Below, piece by piece: positions 46,018 to 57,079 of a DNA stretch of 64,000 nucleotides; the stretch's first letter is position 1; each line of letters starts with the position of its first letter. The notes under the pieces were generated by a model that was not told the origin of the DNA, did no database searches, and saw nothing but the letters and a program-made list of their open reading frames with translations. The position numbers and the translations under genes are program-made. The stretch spans positions 360,921,829 through 360,985,828 of the forward strand of contig NC_081824.1 of the NCBI RefSeq assembly GCF_030867095.1. The letters are read 5' to 3'. The DNA comes from Alligator mississippiensis (taxonomy: Eukaryota > Chordata > Crocodylia > Alligatoridae).

Positions 46018-46586
46018 ATGGAGGCATTCTATGATGGAACAAATTTCATAAATTGTTGATGGACATATTCAAAGTCATCATGCATTTTGCTGCAGTAAAA
46101 TAAAGAGATTATTCCTGCACCAAGTATTATACCCTCTAAAGATCAAATTCCACAAACTGAATCAGAACTTGTGTCCACCTGAGTAAGATCTGGTAAAATC
46201 TTTCTTCTTGTATCATCTGGAAGTGTCTAAGATGACTTAAGCACTGATCAATGCTTTGGTTTTAAACTGTTAGGCTATAACATAATACTATTCCAGCTAA
46301 CTAGATAACCAATTATAATGGAAGTTAAAATTGCTCATTGTGTTCAAGATAAGGCCCCTAACAAAAACCTACAGAAGCAAAATCAGGCTTTAAACTATGG
46401 CCCTGACATTTCCTTAAATAGAAAGGGCCTCAAAAATAATACAATGGAAAATGCTGTCTCTATTGACAGCCCACTGGATACTGCTTTTGCATGACACAAA
46501 TCTTGCAAAATTTAAGACTAATGTCTGTATGTAGCTCATAAAACAACCTGGAAACCTTGGATAGTACAGAACCTGCAATGGGATCA

Positions 46587-47453
46587 CCCTAGGAACAGAG
46601 AGAAAAAATATTTTGGGGGGCTAAGCATGTATGTGCATGAGCATACGGCCCCTCCCGAGCAGGTAAATCTATGGGAGAAGGGGTGAGGGAGGGGAAAGGG
46701 CAGTGGAGGGTAGGAAGTGGGGCTGAGGCAGGCTCTGCACAGCTGGGGCAGTGTGTGGGACAGAGCCATGAACAACTCATTGGGGGGGGTTGTCTACCGC
46801 TGCTGCACATACCCTGGGAGGGCATGAGGGGCATGTGCTAGCACAACTGCATGAGGCAGGGCAGTCTGCCACTGGAGGCTGGCTCTGGGACTGCACCAGG
46901 CTCTTACCGGTGGGGGCTGGGCCAGGGCTGTGCTCAGGGTGGGTGGCAGCACTGGAAGCAGGGGTTAGGGGGGCTACTGAGAATTTTGAGGTGGCTGCAT
47001 GCCTCCCCCCGCCCCCCACCATAGCCCCATTCCCAGTGCTGCTGGTGCCCGCCCCAGCCCCTCCCCCCCACTGGGAACACCCTGGCACAGGCCGGGCCCC
47101 AGCCCCTAGTGGCAGCCTGCCCTGCCCCATGCAGATCCAGGGGCACAGGCCCCCCATGCCTCCCAGGATGCATGCAGCGGCAGGAGCTGCCCCCCGAGAT
47201 GAACTGCTCATGGCTCATTCCTACACCTCGCCCTACCCCATCTCAGCTGTGCAGTTCCTGCCCCTCCCTCTTACCTTCTCCCTCCCCCAGTCCCAGCCCC
47301 AGCCCCGCTCCCTTCCTCACTGCTGCATGCACCCCTCTCCACCCCTGCTGCAGCCACTAGAAGCCCGCAGCCACACTGCCTTGAGCCCTACTGCTGCCCT
47401 GCATTTGGGGTGGGGGGATAAGCCCCATTAGCCCTCCCCTTCCTCTGCCTATG
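46587..47453. mobile_element. Large GC-rich foldback element
   Basis: Two arms of roughly 200-250 bp (about 46670-46890 and 47090-47330) are imperfect reverse complements. For example, GCTCTGCACAGCTGGGGCAG on the left pairs with TGCACAGCTGAGATGGGG on the other strand. The outer ends CCCTAGGAACAGAG and CATAGGCAGAGGAAGG (complement) are roughly symmetrical, and GATCA is present in both flanks. The long frames here (up to 213 codons) are Pro/Ala/Gly-rich and compositional. It is probably hAT-like. Confidence 0.6.
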
Positions 47454-47461
47454 GCAGATCA

Positions 47462-49115
47462 TACCATAGCTTTAAACTAGAAGACTGAATAGATTTTTTT
47501 CTTGATTAAGGGCTATATTATCAGAAGGATATATTGAGACCCTGTTATTCCTTTAAAGCACAAAGTACTAGCAATAGCTTTGAGAGGGCTGTAGAGCTAC
47601 ATGTTAGGCCTTCTTTCAAAGACCTAGGATTACACCAGAAATCAAAATCACACATGCTTCACAGATCTGGGGCAAGCATCCAATTGAGTGCTGAACATCA
47701 AAGGTTATGAATGATACAAGATTTATACTCAGCTTTGCAGTCTATTGAATTCCTTTACCAGAAATATAAATGACTCCCACTGGTGGCATACTCCCAAATA
47801 ATGACAGCATGAAAAGAAATGCCTAATTCAACTTACTGCTAAAGAATGAGTACAGCCTACTTATTCAGATGAAAAACTATATTTCTATTGTTAAAAAAAA
47901 TATGAACAAACAAAATGAACAAAAAAATGAACAAACAGACACCCGAACCAATTGAAATAACTGAAACAGCTGCCATTTTTCAAGAAAAATAACTGGATCC
48001 CTTTTGCTAGCCCTTATCTATATTTCTATCAACACCAATTGAAAAAGAAAATCCTTGTGATCTGTTATTTTAACTGGAAAATAAATGTCTTAGCAATAGC
48101 TCAATATGCTGTTCCTCCCCCACTCAGAGGGGAGGTTTCCCAGGCTTTGAAAATTCCTCCTCACAGATACTCTGTTCTGAACCACATATTTGCCAGTATT
48201 TTTGACTCTCAATACCCAACAGTCTGGGATTAACCACTGGAACCCCCTGCACCTTCTCCCACCTGTTACAACTAAAAAATAAAATAGAAACAGTAAAAAA
48301 AACTTCCAGGAGAAGACCAGCAGAAAGGGAGAAGATATCAAGATCAAATACTCATTTTTTATTGCCTCCAATAATATAGACCTGTAAATTTTCTGGACAA
48401 AAAGGTCTTGAGACAAAAGTACTCCATGTTCCCTCTACTTACGAAGACAGAAGATTTCTGCCATAGAAGACTACCATGGACCACTTCTGTAGCATAGATT
48501 CCATACACACATTTCCTCTACTGACACTTTGGGAATCATATCACTATATATAAACTTGGTTTTTGATAGGTACGCTCAGAAAAAAGACTCTTACCTTCTG
48601 GAAAATATCTCATTTCCAAACAGCCAGAACTCTGCTGATTGGTCCTAAGCCATCATGGGCTTCATGTGAATAACTTCAGACTGCAAAATGGCAAGCGCTA
48701 ATGCAGAGAACCAGAGCAGACATCACTGAACCCTGACCAGTGAGTACTTTAATAAAACTGAATCACTATGCAGGGTTAGGTAGTTGTTCCTCAAGACCAA
48801 GCAGCTCCCTTGGGACTAGAGAGAGATAGAAAAGAGACACTTAGACTGTTAATATTCACTAATCTAAACCAGGAGAAGGAGGTTGGTGGATGAATGAGAG
48901 TGAAGTTAAAGAACCAGGTAAAGAGCCCAGACTGGGGTTAGGAAAGGAGTTAGATGGACTACAGTCAAAGTTACTGGAGTGGTGTTTAATTCTTTATTTA
49001 CTGAAGAGCGCTTGAGTGAGTACAGTCCAGATGTTCAGACTACAAAGGGTACTCAGAAAAGGTGCATTTGATTTTCTTAGGTTTGTTGGGGCAGGACTAA
49101 CCTATTTAGTTATTT
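47462..49115. other. Noncoding stretch
   Basis: AT-rich with ATGAACAAAC-type short repeats near 47900-47940. No gene was recognised. Confidence 0.4.
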
Positions 49116-49123
49116 GTCAAGAG

Positions 49124-49836
49124 CAGTGGTGCCCAAACTTTTAGCCCTGCAGCCTGGATGAGTGGTGCAGGGTTGGTCCACGGGCCAGATCTACGCAGCA
49201 GGTCAGATCTGGCATCCCTAGAGCTGGGGTTTGATCCATCATGCACTGGATCAGAACTCAGTCTTGCATGCAAGATTGGGCTCTGACCCCAGCCCCAATG
49301 CCTTATGATAGATCAGATCCACTGCTGTAGCCTCAGCCCTCGGCCAGACTCCACTCATGCTGAATCAGGCCTGCTGCCCCAGTCCCAAGCCCATCCCCTC
49401 TTACATAGGATCAGGCCCTGATCCTGACCTTGCTTGAGCAAGATCAGGCCTACCATCCCTGGTCCCAATCCTGTACATGCCAGTTCAGGCCCACTGCTCC
49501 AGCCCCAGTCCCCCATGTTCTGGATCAAGTCCACTGCCCTAGCCCCAGCCCAGACCCTCTAACACCAACCCAGTCTCACCACCCCAGCCCCAGCCCCAGC
49601 CCCATATGTGCTGGATTGGGTTCACTGCTTTAGTCCTGGCCCAGACCTTGCTCATGCCAGCCCAATTCAATGCATGGTACCATGTTATCTGGCCCATTGT
49701 GCTTGTAAATTTGGCCGTGGGGGAAGTATTAATTGCTACCACTCCTCTTGCATCAAATTGCCAAACCCCTGAAGAGCCCCACAGGCCATATATCATGCAG
49801 CTCTGTAGGCCAGATCAGGACAATTGAGCACCCCTG
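49124..49836. mobile_element. hAT-like MITE with internal minisatellite
   Basis: The ends CAGTGGTGCCCAAACTTTTAG and CAGGGGTGCTCAATTG (complement) are typical of hAT elements. Inside each end lies a GGCCAGATC-type motif (CGGGCCAGATCTACG at left, GTAGGCCAGATCAGG at right). The flanking octamers match poorly. The centre is a degenerate tandem array. Confidence 0.6.
49245..49660. repeat. Degenerate minisatellite, unit about 40-50 bp
   Basis: At least seven units resembling GGATCAGGCCCACTGC followed by CCCAGCCCCAGCCC, spaced about 35-90 bp apart. Confidence 0.6.
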
Positions 49837-49844
49837 GTTAGGTA

Positions 49845-50617
49845 TATTGGACACAATACTTTTTGCTGCCATTACTCACCTGGAAGACCGGGTGTTCTTG
49901 ACAAATAATTAAAATGTTTAGAGTTCTCCACACAGAGACCTGAGAAAACCAGATGCAACAGAATGAAACTTCACTGAATGGTTACTTATAACTTGGCTGA
50001 ATGGATGTTTTCAGTTCAGGAGACATGAGAATCACATCAGGCACCATGTTGAACAGTGCTAGAGAAAAGTCCAGACAAAGAAACAGTAATTGTTTCCACT
50101 GTCAAGTACAGCATTGTAGCTATTTTACATATGCATATAGTACTACCAGTACTGTGGTCCTAGAGGAACAGATGGATAAAAGTTAACCAACATCACTCAT
50201 GATTAAAGACATGGATTCTTGTTACTGGGATCATAGAGAAATGACTAGATTTGCTCTACACTGACCTGGCTATGGGAAGGGATCATATCGTTGTGTTCAG
50301 ACCCTGGCATTCATCATTTCAATTCAGGTCATGCAGCTCAGGTATTTACCTGACAAATATGGTACCTACATTTACAAAAAATATTTTGAATATGTGCTGA
50401 CTTTGACTCTAGTTTTTCAAATTTGTCCCTGGGCATCCATCCAGCAACAAGGTATTTTCTTATTCTATTCCATAGAATAAGTGATGTAGGTATTACCCAA
50501 ATCATGAAACACCATGGACCCCACTAAACATTCAAATTAAAGCTGGATAGAAACCAGGTATAGAATGGTTACACATTTTCAAGAACTAACTTTGTAACTG
50601 GTTGGCTCTTTTTATAG
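49845..50617. other. Noncoding stretch
   Basis: No feature recognised. Confidence 0.4.
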
Positions 50618-50625
50618 CTGCATAG

Positions 50626-51645
50626 TAGGCCTATGCAAAGCAGCTAGTATTCACATTGGATTTAGATTCAGGGGACAGTGATTCGATCTGGTGATTCAAA
50701 TCACTGTCCCAATTTGATTCAGCTGAATCAGCCAGGCCAGGCCCATCCTCCGCCCCTCTCCCAGCCTGGCAATGGCTGCCCTGCCTGCCCCAGCTCTGGC
50801 ACTTGTTAAAAAAAAGCCCCAGTGCTCACTGGTGCTGCTGGGTGAGGAGCAATCCACGCTGCCCCCCCACTGCTCCATACTGTGTGCAGGGCTCTGCACA
50901 AGTCCCCCAGCCCCACCTTGCTCCCCCAGCTCCCCCATGGGTGTCCTGCCTGGTCCAGCTCCGGCCCTTTAAGAAAAAAAAAATCCCCAAAAACCCCCAG
51001 GATTCACCACTCCTGCCAGCAGAGGGAGATCTCTGCTTCCCCTCCATTGCCCCACACCATGTGGGGGATTCTGCATGAGCCCCTGAAGTCACTGCAGGAG
51101 CAGTGAGTCCCAGGGCTTTTCTCAGCCTTTTTTTTCTTAAAGGGTAGGAGCTGGCCTGGACGGGGCACCCATGGGGGGGGCTGGGGGAGTAAGGGGGGTC
51201 AGGGGGCTCATTCAGAGCCCCCCCTTCTGTGTGGGGTAGTGGAGGGCAGCAGGGATCACCCTCCCACCTGGAAGCACCCAGTGAGCACTGGGGCTTTTTT
51301 TTAAAGTACCAGGAGCTGGGGTGGGTGGGGGCAGCCATGGGGAGGGGGCTGGGGGAGCGGGCAGGGGTCAAGGGGCTGACCATGGTCCCCGCATGGTCCC
51401 TTCCCCCAGGCCCCCTCCCCTAGTACTTACCAGTTCAGAGTCAGCTGCAGTTCCCTGCTGCAGCCAACTGGGACTGTCCAAATCATCAAAGCTCTCTGAA
51501 TCTTTCCTGAAGATTCAGAGAGCTTTGAATCGATTTGGACCTTTAAATTGGTCCTCTGATTCGATTCAGATTTGGAGATTCGGCCACCGAATCAGGCCGA
51601 ATCTCCTCCGAATCGAATCACCACCCAAAGCTTCTCAGAGCCCTA
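50626..51645. mobile_element. 1-kb foldback hAT element, TAGGSCT ends
   Basis: The ends TAGGCCTATGCAAAGC and TAGGGCTCTGAGAAGC (complement) lie between octamers CTGCATAG (50618-50625) and CTACACAG (51646-51653), which differ only by two transitions. Nearly the whole element folds back: AAAAGCCCCAGTGCTCACTGG at about 50810 pairs with CAGTGAGCACTGGGGCTTTT at about 51279. GATTCG/CGAATC words fill the subterminal parts. The open frame of 185 codons inside is an artefact of the GC-rich arms. Confidence 0.75.
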
Positions 51646-51669
51646 CTACACAGTCATATTTATGGTGTG

Positions 51670-51870
51670 AAAATTACTTTCCATGTGTGGCTGGTCTAGA
51701 TTTATTGTATAATTAACCAGCTAACTGTGTAATAATTACTTTGCACTTGTGGCCAGTCTTACTTTGCACATGTGGCTGGTCTAAATTTATTGTACAATGA
51801 ATCAGTTAATTGCATAATATAGTGTATAGCAGGAGCTTATAAAGCCTATGGTGATCTACCTACATTGGCC
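51670..51870. repeat. Tandem duplicate of a dispersed repeat
   Basis: Two units each containing TGTGGCTGGTCTARATTTATTG lie about 100 bp apart, with a partial GTGGCCAGTCTTACTTTGCAC between them. The same unit is at 39585-39665. Confidence 0.65.
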
Positions 51871-53419
51871 AATCAACATATCAAACCCTGTAATGAATGT
51901 TTGGATTATAGAATAGACAAGAAGAACTTCACCTCATGATATAGAGGCTTTAGGGCTGTGCAGTCTTTCCATTGCCAAGATCCCCACAATCTTTTTATTA
52001 GTGCAGCATTTCAATTTAGAGTTTTGCAATCTGCTTCCTATTTTCATTGCAGCATAGAATGCACATGAAATATGTCACAGATGAGTTGCCTACAGCATAT
52101 GCCATGAGGGTTCTCCAAGGAATACACACATGTGATTAAGAAACTTGCCACCTGGCACAACTGTTGCTCCACGTAAGTGCTACTGAAATAGCAGCTCTTT
52201 TGCAATGGTAAACAGTAGAAGGAGGTAGTGACTACATTTGAAACAAATCTGAGTTACTTAGAAGTGTCAGCCTTTTTTCCTAACAATAATATTCTGAGGA
52301 GGGTTAGAATGTATGAACTTCCTGCACTTTGATTTCTAACTTTCTCCTATTAAAGAAAGTGTTTCTGACAAATATTTTATAATGTAAATGGAATTCTCTA
52401 GGGCTGGTCACTGAACTGTAGCTGCTTTTTCTTTTAACTTGTCCACTAATGGTCTTTTCACAGTCTCTGAGGGCCTACCTTGTACATTATAACATCTCTG
52501 TTTCCTAACTCTTGATTCCCCTTTTAAAAATACCTCCAGGTCAAACTACTTGAAATACTCATGTTTATAAGAAATACATTTTTCTTCACCAGCAAAATGC
52601 ACATTACGAATCAGCATTTTCCTACACAGATTTAATGGCACATAGACTGCTTCCAAAATGTTAACTTTTTAGGTTTTAAGGTCCCATTTAACATAGGGCT
52701 GCCCTATTTCTACCAAACTCTACTCTTCCACTTTCACAAATTCCATGTTCTTGACTATCACCATGGCTACATTTACAATAGTAACTTGAAACTATGTAGT
52801 CCCATTCAAGAAACTCCATATAACTTTACAAAAATTAATACAAACTTAAGAAGCAGCATCTTACATATAGGTGATGCTGAATTGCCACCTTCTGCAGTAT
52901 TATTAAAATCTTAGACTAATTGGTGATTTTCTGGAAGCATCAGCCACTGTGACTGAAACTATAAACTCTCATTTTTTAGAGAAAACATTGAAAACTTTGT
53001 AATAGTCTAAAAGCTTGGGGACCAGAAGACAAAGAAAATGAAACCCAAATTTAAAAAAAAGAAAGAAAAAGAAAGAATTTCCAAGCTGTGTTTTTTGAAC
53101 GTTTAACATTGGAAGCATTACTCATAAAAGTACTCGTATCTCAGAGTGATACCTTCAGACATAAGGGAGTTGAGCAAATTGCCTAGGATCATGCCTGATT
53201 CAGTGGCACTGTATAAAATCCCAGAGTTCCAAGATCATCAGTTCCTTCCTCTAAGTAATTCTGTCTTCTGATTCACACATTCAAAACAAACTATTTCTTT
53301 GCTACCCTGACAGGATGGGCGAACAGAGCTAACTTGACCCATTACATAACTTGACCCATTACATTGCAACTCATCTCCGAAGTTGTCTGGACGGAAAATA
53401 CTGAAATATCCACAGAATA
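51871..53419. other. AT-rich noncoding stretch
   Basis: A-rich GAAAGAAAAAG run near 53060. No gene or named repeat was seen. Confidence 0.4.
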
Positions 53420-53774
53420 GCCTAAAGCAGGGGTATCAAACTCATCTGACCCCTCAGGCCAGATGAGGATTCCTGGGTTGGTTTGTGGGCCAGACAAGAT
53501 CTGACCCCCTTGGCAACTTCTGTGGCACCAGGTGCAGCCCTGCAGTACATGCCAGCCCTGGGTCTTGCTGTGCATGTGACATGCTTAGCCAGTATGGGGC
53601 ACGTGGGCTGGATCCAGTGCTGCAGAAAGCACACGAGGCTGGTACAAGGTACGCTCTGTATGTGGTGCCCTGCTGGAAAAGATTTCATAGATTTCATAGA
53701 CATTAGGGCTGGAAGGGACCTCGTAAGATCATCAGATCTAGCCCCCTGCCCAAGGGGCAGGAAGTCAGCTAGGG

Positions 53775-54702
53775 TCAAATGATCCCAGCAAGATAAGCAT
53801 CCAAATGTTTCTTAAAAGTGTCCAGAGTAGGTGCTTGCACCACCCCTGGGGGGAATCTGTTCCAGGCCTTGGGGACTCGGATGGTAAAGAAGTTTTTCCT
53901 TATAGGCAGCCTAAAACTGTCTTGCAGGAGTTTGTGAACTTTGGACCTTGTCATCCCTTGGGGTGCTCTGGTGAAGAGGCATTCCCCCAGATCCTGATGC
54001 ACACCCCTTATGTACTTATAGGCTGCCACCAAGTCACCCCTGAGCCTATGCTTCTCCAGGCTGAAGAGTTCCATAGCTTGCGGCCTCTCTTCATAAGGCC
54101 TGTTTTCTTGCCCTCTGATCATGCATGTGGCTCTCCTCTGGACTCTTTCAAGCTTCTCCACATCCTTCCTAAATAGTGAAGCCCAGAACTGGACACAGTA
54201 CTTAAGCTGTGGCCTCACCAAGGCCAAGTACAGTGGGAGGATGACATTCTGGGTATTGCTCAAGATGAATTGGTAGATGCAAGCCAGAGTTTTGTTCACT
54301 TTGCCAGCTGTGGTATTGCACTGGTGGCTCGTGTTCATCATGACCCCCAGGTCTCTTTTGGTCATGGTGCTAGTGAGTGTAGCATTGCCAAGCCTATAAG
54401 TGTGATGCAGGTTTTTTTCCCCCAAGGTGGAGTACCTTGCACTTCTCCATATTGAATGCCATCAGGTTTTCATCCAACCACCTTGCAAGCCTGTCAAGGT
54501 CAGCCTGGATCACCAGCCTATCCTCAAGTTTGGATACTCTTCCCCAAAGTTTGGTGTCATCAGTGAACTTAACCAATCCACTTCTGACACCAGTGTCCAG
54601 ATCGTTTATGAAGACTTTAAAGAGTACAGGTCTGAGAACGGAGCCTTGGGGGTCACCACTAGTCACCGAGTGCCATGTTGATTCAGTTCCATCAACTACC
54701 AC
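53775..54702 (-). pseudogene. CR1-E reverse transcriptase and C-terminal domain
   Basis: The frame at 54394-54702 carries SGDPQGSVL, then the catalytic box FTDDTK (54550-54567), where the usual Ala is Thr, then KCKVLHLG. A one-step frame change leads into 53775-54425 with KRDLGVMM, LALVRPQLKYCVQFW and RLRGDLVAAYKYIRG. It ends WNRFPPGVVQAPTLDTFKKH before the stop. The frameshift shows it is not functional. Confidence 0.85.
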
Positions 54703-55111
54703 TTTCTGGGTCCAACCTTGGAGCCAGTTCCCCAGCCATCAGACTGTGGAGTAGTGGAAACCACAGTTGCCCAATTTTTCCATAAAGGCATCATGGGACA
54801 CCAGGTCAAAGGCTTTTTTAAAGTCCAAATATATTATATCAACCTCTTCCTTTTTGTCCAGGTGATACACCACCTGGTCATAGAAGGAAATAAGATTGAT
54901 CAGGCAAGTCCTACCCACAACAAACCTGTGCTGGCTATCCCTCAGAATATTGCCTTCTGTTAGCCTGTCAAGAATGGTTTCTTTGATAATTTTTTTCCAA
55001 AATCTTCCCAGGGATTGCGGTCAAACTGATTGACCTGTAGTTTCCCAGGTCTTCTTTCCTCCCTTTCTTGAAGATGGGCACCACATTGGCTCTCTTCCAA
55101 TCTTTGGGTAG

Positions 55112-55165
55112 TTTCATAGTTTCATGGCTTCATAGTAGGTAGGGTCAGAAGGGACCTGAGCAAAT
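55112..55165 (-). mobile_element. Minimal CR1 3'-end insertion within CR1-E
   Basis: About 55 bp matching the CR1-D 3' terminus (TTTCATAGTTTCATGG, then TAGGGTCAGAAGGGACCTG) interrupts CR1-E coding sequence. It sits between TTTGGGTAG and AGTACTTCCCCC, which would otherwise be nearly adjacent. It is an extreme 5' truncation. Confidence 0.65.
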
Positions 55166-55172
55166 CATCAAG

Positions 55173-55970
55173 TCACCACCCAAGTACTTCCCCCAAGCAC
55201 CATGAATTCTCAAATATCCTTGCCAGTGGCTGCACTATGATATTGGCCAGTTCCTTTAGCACTTTTAGGTGCAATCTATCCTGACTAGCTGATTTGTCGG
55301 AGTCCAGCCTCTCTAGATGCTCCCTCACAAGATCCACAATAATGGTGGGCATATATTCATCCTCACGCTGGTCATCCCATATCATGTTAGGCAGAGTGAT
55401 CCCTTTGGCAGGTGAAAAACCAACACAAAGCAATCATTAAGGAGATTGGCTTTTTCCTGGGTGTCAGTAGTCAGCTGCCCGACCTGGTTTAGCAGGGATT
55501 CATGTAGCCAGTTGGAGTTCAAATGCAGCCTTGGCTTTCCTAGTTCACTCCCTGCAGGTGTGGAACAATGCTGAATACTCCTCCTTAGTGGTGTTTCCTG
55601 TCTTCAATCCTTTATAAGCCTCTCTTTTTAGATGTAGGAGGTCCATTAGTTCCCTGTTGAGACAAGGGAGTTGTTGAGCTTTTTTATGACTTTTCCTGAG
55701 GGTTGGGATGGACTCCCCTCGTGCTTCTAGGATCACTTCCTTAAGGAGTAACCACTCATCATGAACTCCCCTCCCTGCAAAATCATGGCCTCTCAGGGCC
55801 TCAAGAACAAGCCTCCAGAGCTTATGAAAGGCAGCTTTCCTAAAGTCAAGAACTACTGCATTGTTGGTTGACTTGTCAGCTTTGTGATGGATAGTGAAAG
55901 TGACGAACTCATGGTCACTGTCACCCAGCTTCCCTTCAATTCTTAGGTCACTAGTTAGCATTAGATCTGC
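55173..55970 (-). pseudogene. CR1-E endonuclease end and RT start
   Basis: The frame from about 55970 to 55545 contains LRIEGKLGDSDHEFVTF, the C-terminal endonuclease SDH motif, followed by the linker region rich in Lys/Arg. The frame at 55173-55433 contains the reverse transcriptase start, HLKVLKELANIIVQPLARIFENSW. The initial residues upstream of about 55970 in the same open frame come from the hAT element and are not CR1. Confidence 0.8.
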
Positions 55971-56501
55971 ATGCTGGCTCCAGCACAGCCTGATGTGGAC
56001 TAGCACCAGAGCCAGTACACAGGGCTCGTCCAGCATGGGTGCCATACTCGGCACGCTGCCCAGACTGACCTTCTGCACTGCATGCAGGACATACAGCACC
56101 AGGTCTAGTCCACACACCACATACAGGACATGGGGCAGGCTAGAGCCAGTGCATGAGGTTGGTCTAGCAACCCATGGGATGATCATAAGGCTCCACAGGC
56201 CAGATCTGGCCCACGAGCCACATGTTTGATACCTCTAGCCAAAAGGCTTCCTTATGTGGAAGAGATTAACACTGACCACAATACCTTTAGAAAGTTGTTT
56301 CTATGATGAAACCAGGTATTCTTCTCTTTATTTGATGATTTATTCCTATGATATATATATTTTAATAGAGGCATGAAATCCAGTGAATTATAAGAGGCAT
56401 TATTGGGTAATGGACATTTAGCTGTGTCAGATAAAAAGCTACAAATCTGAATGATAAGATACAGCATTATTTGTGGAAAAAAATATATAATTGAAGTATT
56501 A

Positions 56502-56698
56502 CAGGTGGCCCTCACCATTTTCAGGGGATATATTCTCCTATCCCCCGCAAGCGGCAAAATCTGTGAATTCAATAGCAGCAAGTGCAGAGCTCCTGAGAAG
56601 CTCCTGTAAGTGTAAAAAGTGCATTTAAAATGTGGGTTCGGCATTCACAAATATTTGAAACCATGAATGCTAAACCCATGAATAGTGAGGGCTTCCTA
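56502..56698. mobile_element. Tigger-like MITE, 197 bp
   Basis: Begins CAGGTGGCCCTCACCATTTTC and ends with the complement of TAGGAAGCCCTCACTATTC. It is bounded by TA on both sides (56500-56501 and 56699-56700). The internal GAACC/GGTTC-type inverted motifs match Tc1/mariner/pogo-class short elements. Non-coding. Confidence 0.75.
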
Positions 56699-56979
56699 TA
56701 TTTTGGAAAAAAAAAAACAGATCGGTAGTCACCAATTTGTATGCTTTAAGTAGGGTTACAGGTGCTGTGCTGGCCCCAGAAGGATTACCTGAGATCCTGG
56801 GGGCCTCCCAGGATAGCAGCAGCACTGAACCAGCCACACAGAGCCTGGCTGGCAGCCAGCACATGACTCTGGATGGCCAGATTTTGTTTCTGGCAGCTCA
56901 CGCTGCCACATGCGCTGCACCATTTTTCACAGCTTTTTTTTTTTTTTACACCAAGATCTCCCAGTGTCAGATAGCAAAT

Positions 56980-57066
56980 GGGTGCACATGCACCACATGC
57001 GGTTTGTGGCACCTCAAACATCTTTGAGGCACCACGAAATGCATGTGCACACTTATCTGGACGTGC
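56980..57066. mobile_element. Harbinger-like MITE half with palindromic centre
   Basis: The complement of the right end reads GGGCACGTCCAGATAAGTGTG, related to the CATCCAGATGA ends at 45576-46017. GGCACCTCAAACATC folds on GATGTTTGAGGTGCC-like sequence around 57008-57035. The left end is unclear. Confidence 0.45.
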
Positions 57067-57079
57067 CCATAGTAAGCAA

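Larger units (their letters stand above)
53687..55975 (-). mobile_element. CR1 LINE copy (CR1-E) inside a hAT element
   Basis: A minus-strand CR1 with its 3' end at the left (TTTCATAGACATTAGGGCTG). It covers the 3' UTR, the C-terminal domain, reverse transcriptase and part of the endonuclease, and is 5'-truncated near 55975. It is less decayed than CR1-A: a single 216-codon frame still spans the C-terminus. A small second CR1 end is inserted at about 55112-55165. Confidence 0.85.
53428..56237. mobile_element. hAT MITE split by CR1-E
   Basis: The left end CAGGGGTATCAAACTCATC and the complement of the right end, TAGAGGTATCAAACATGTG, are hAT-type inverted termini. Flanking octamers GCCTAAAG (53420-53427) and GCCAAAAG (56238-56245) differ at one base. 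The left half (to about 53686) and the right half (from about 55976) are GC-rich and non-coding. Everything between is CR1. Element fragments with GTGTCAAACATAC-type ends recur at 58024. Confidence 0.8.

Noticed and set aside
46777-47431. 213- and 144-codon Pro/Ala/Gly-rich frames
   Set aside because: They occupy the two arms of a GC-rich foldback element, are mirrored on opposite strands and show no domain.
50826-51383. 185-codon minus-strand frame
   Set aside because: It lies in the arms of the 50626-51645 foldback element; low-complexity Pro/Ser-rich sequence.
55545-56186. A 213-codon host gene
   Set aside because: Its C-terminal two thirds are CR1 endonuclease/linker sequence and its N-terminal part is hAT element DNA, so it is a chimeric artefact.
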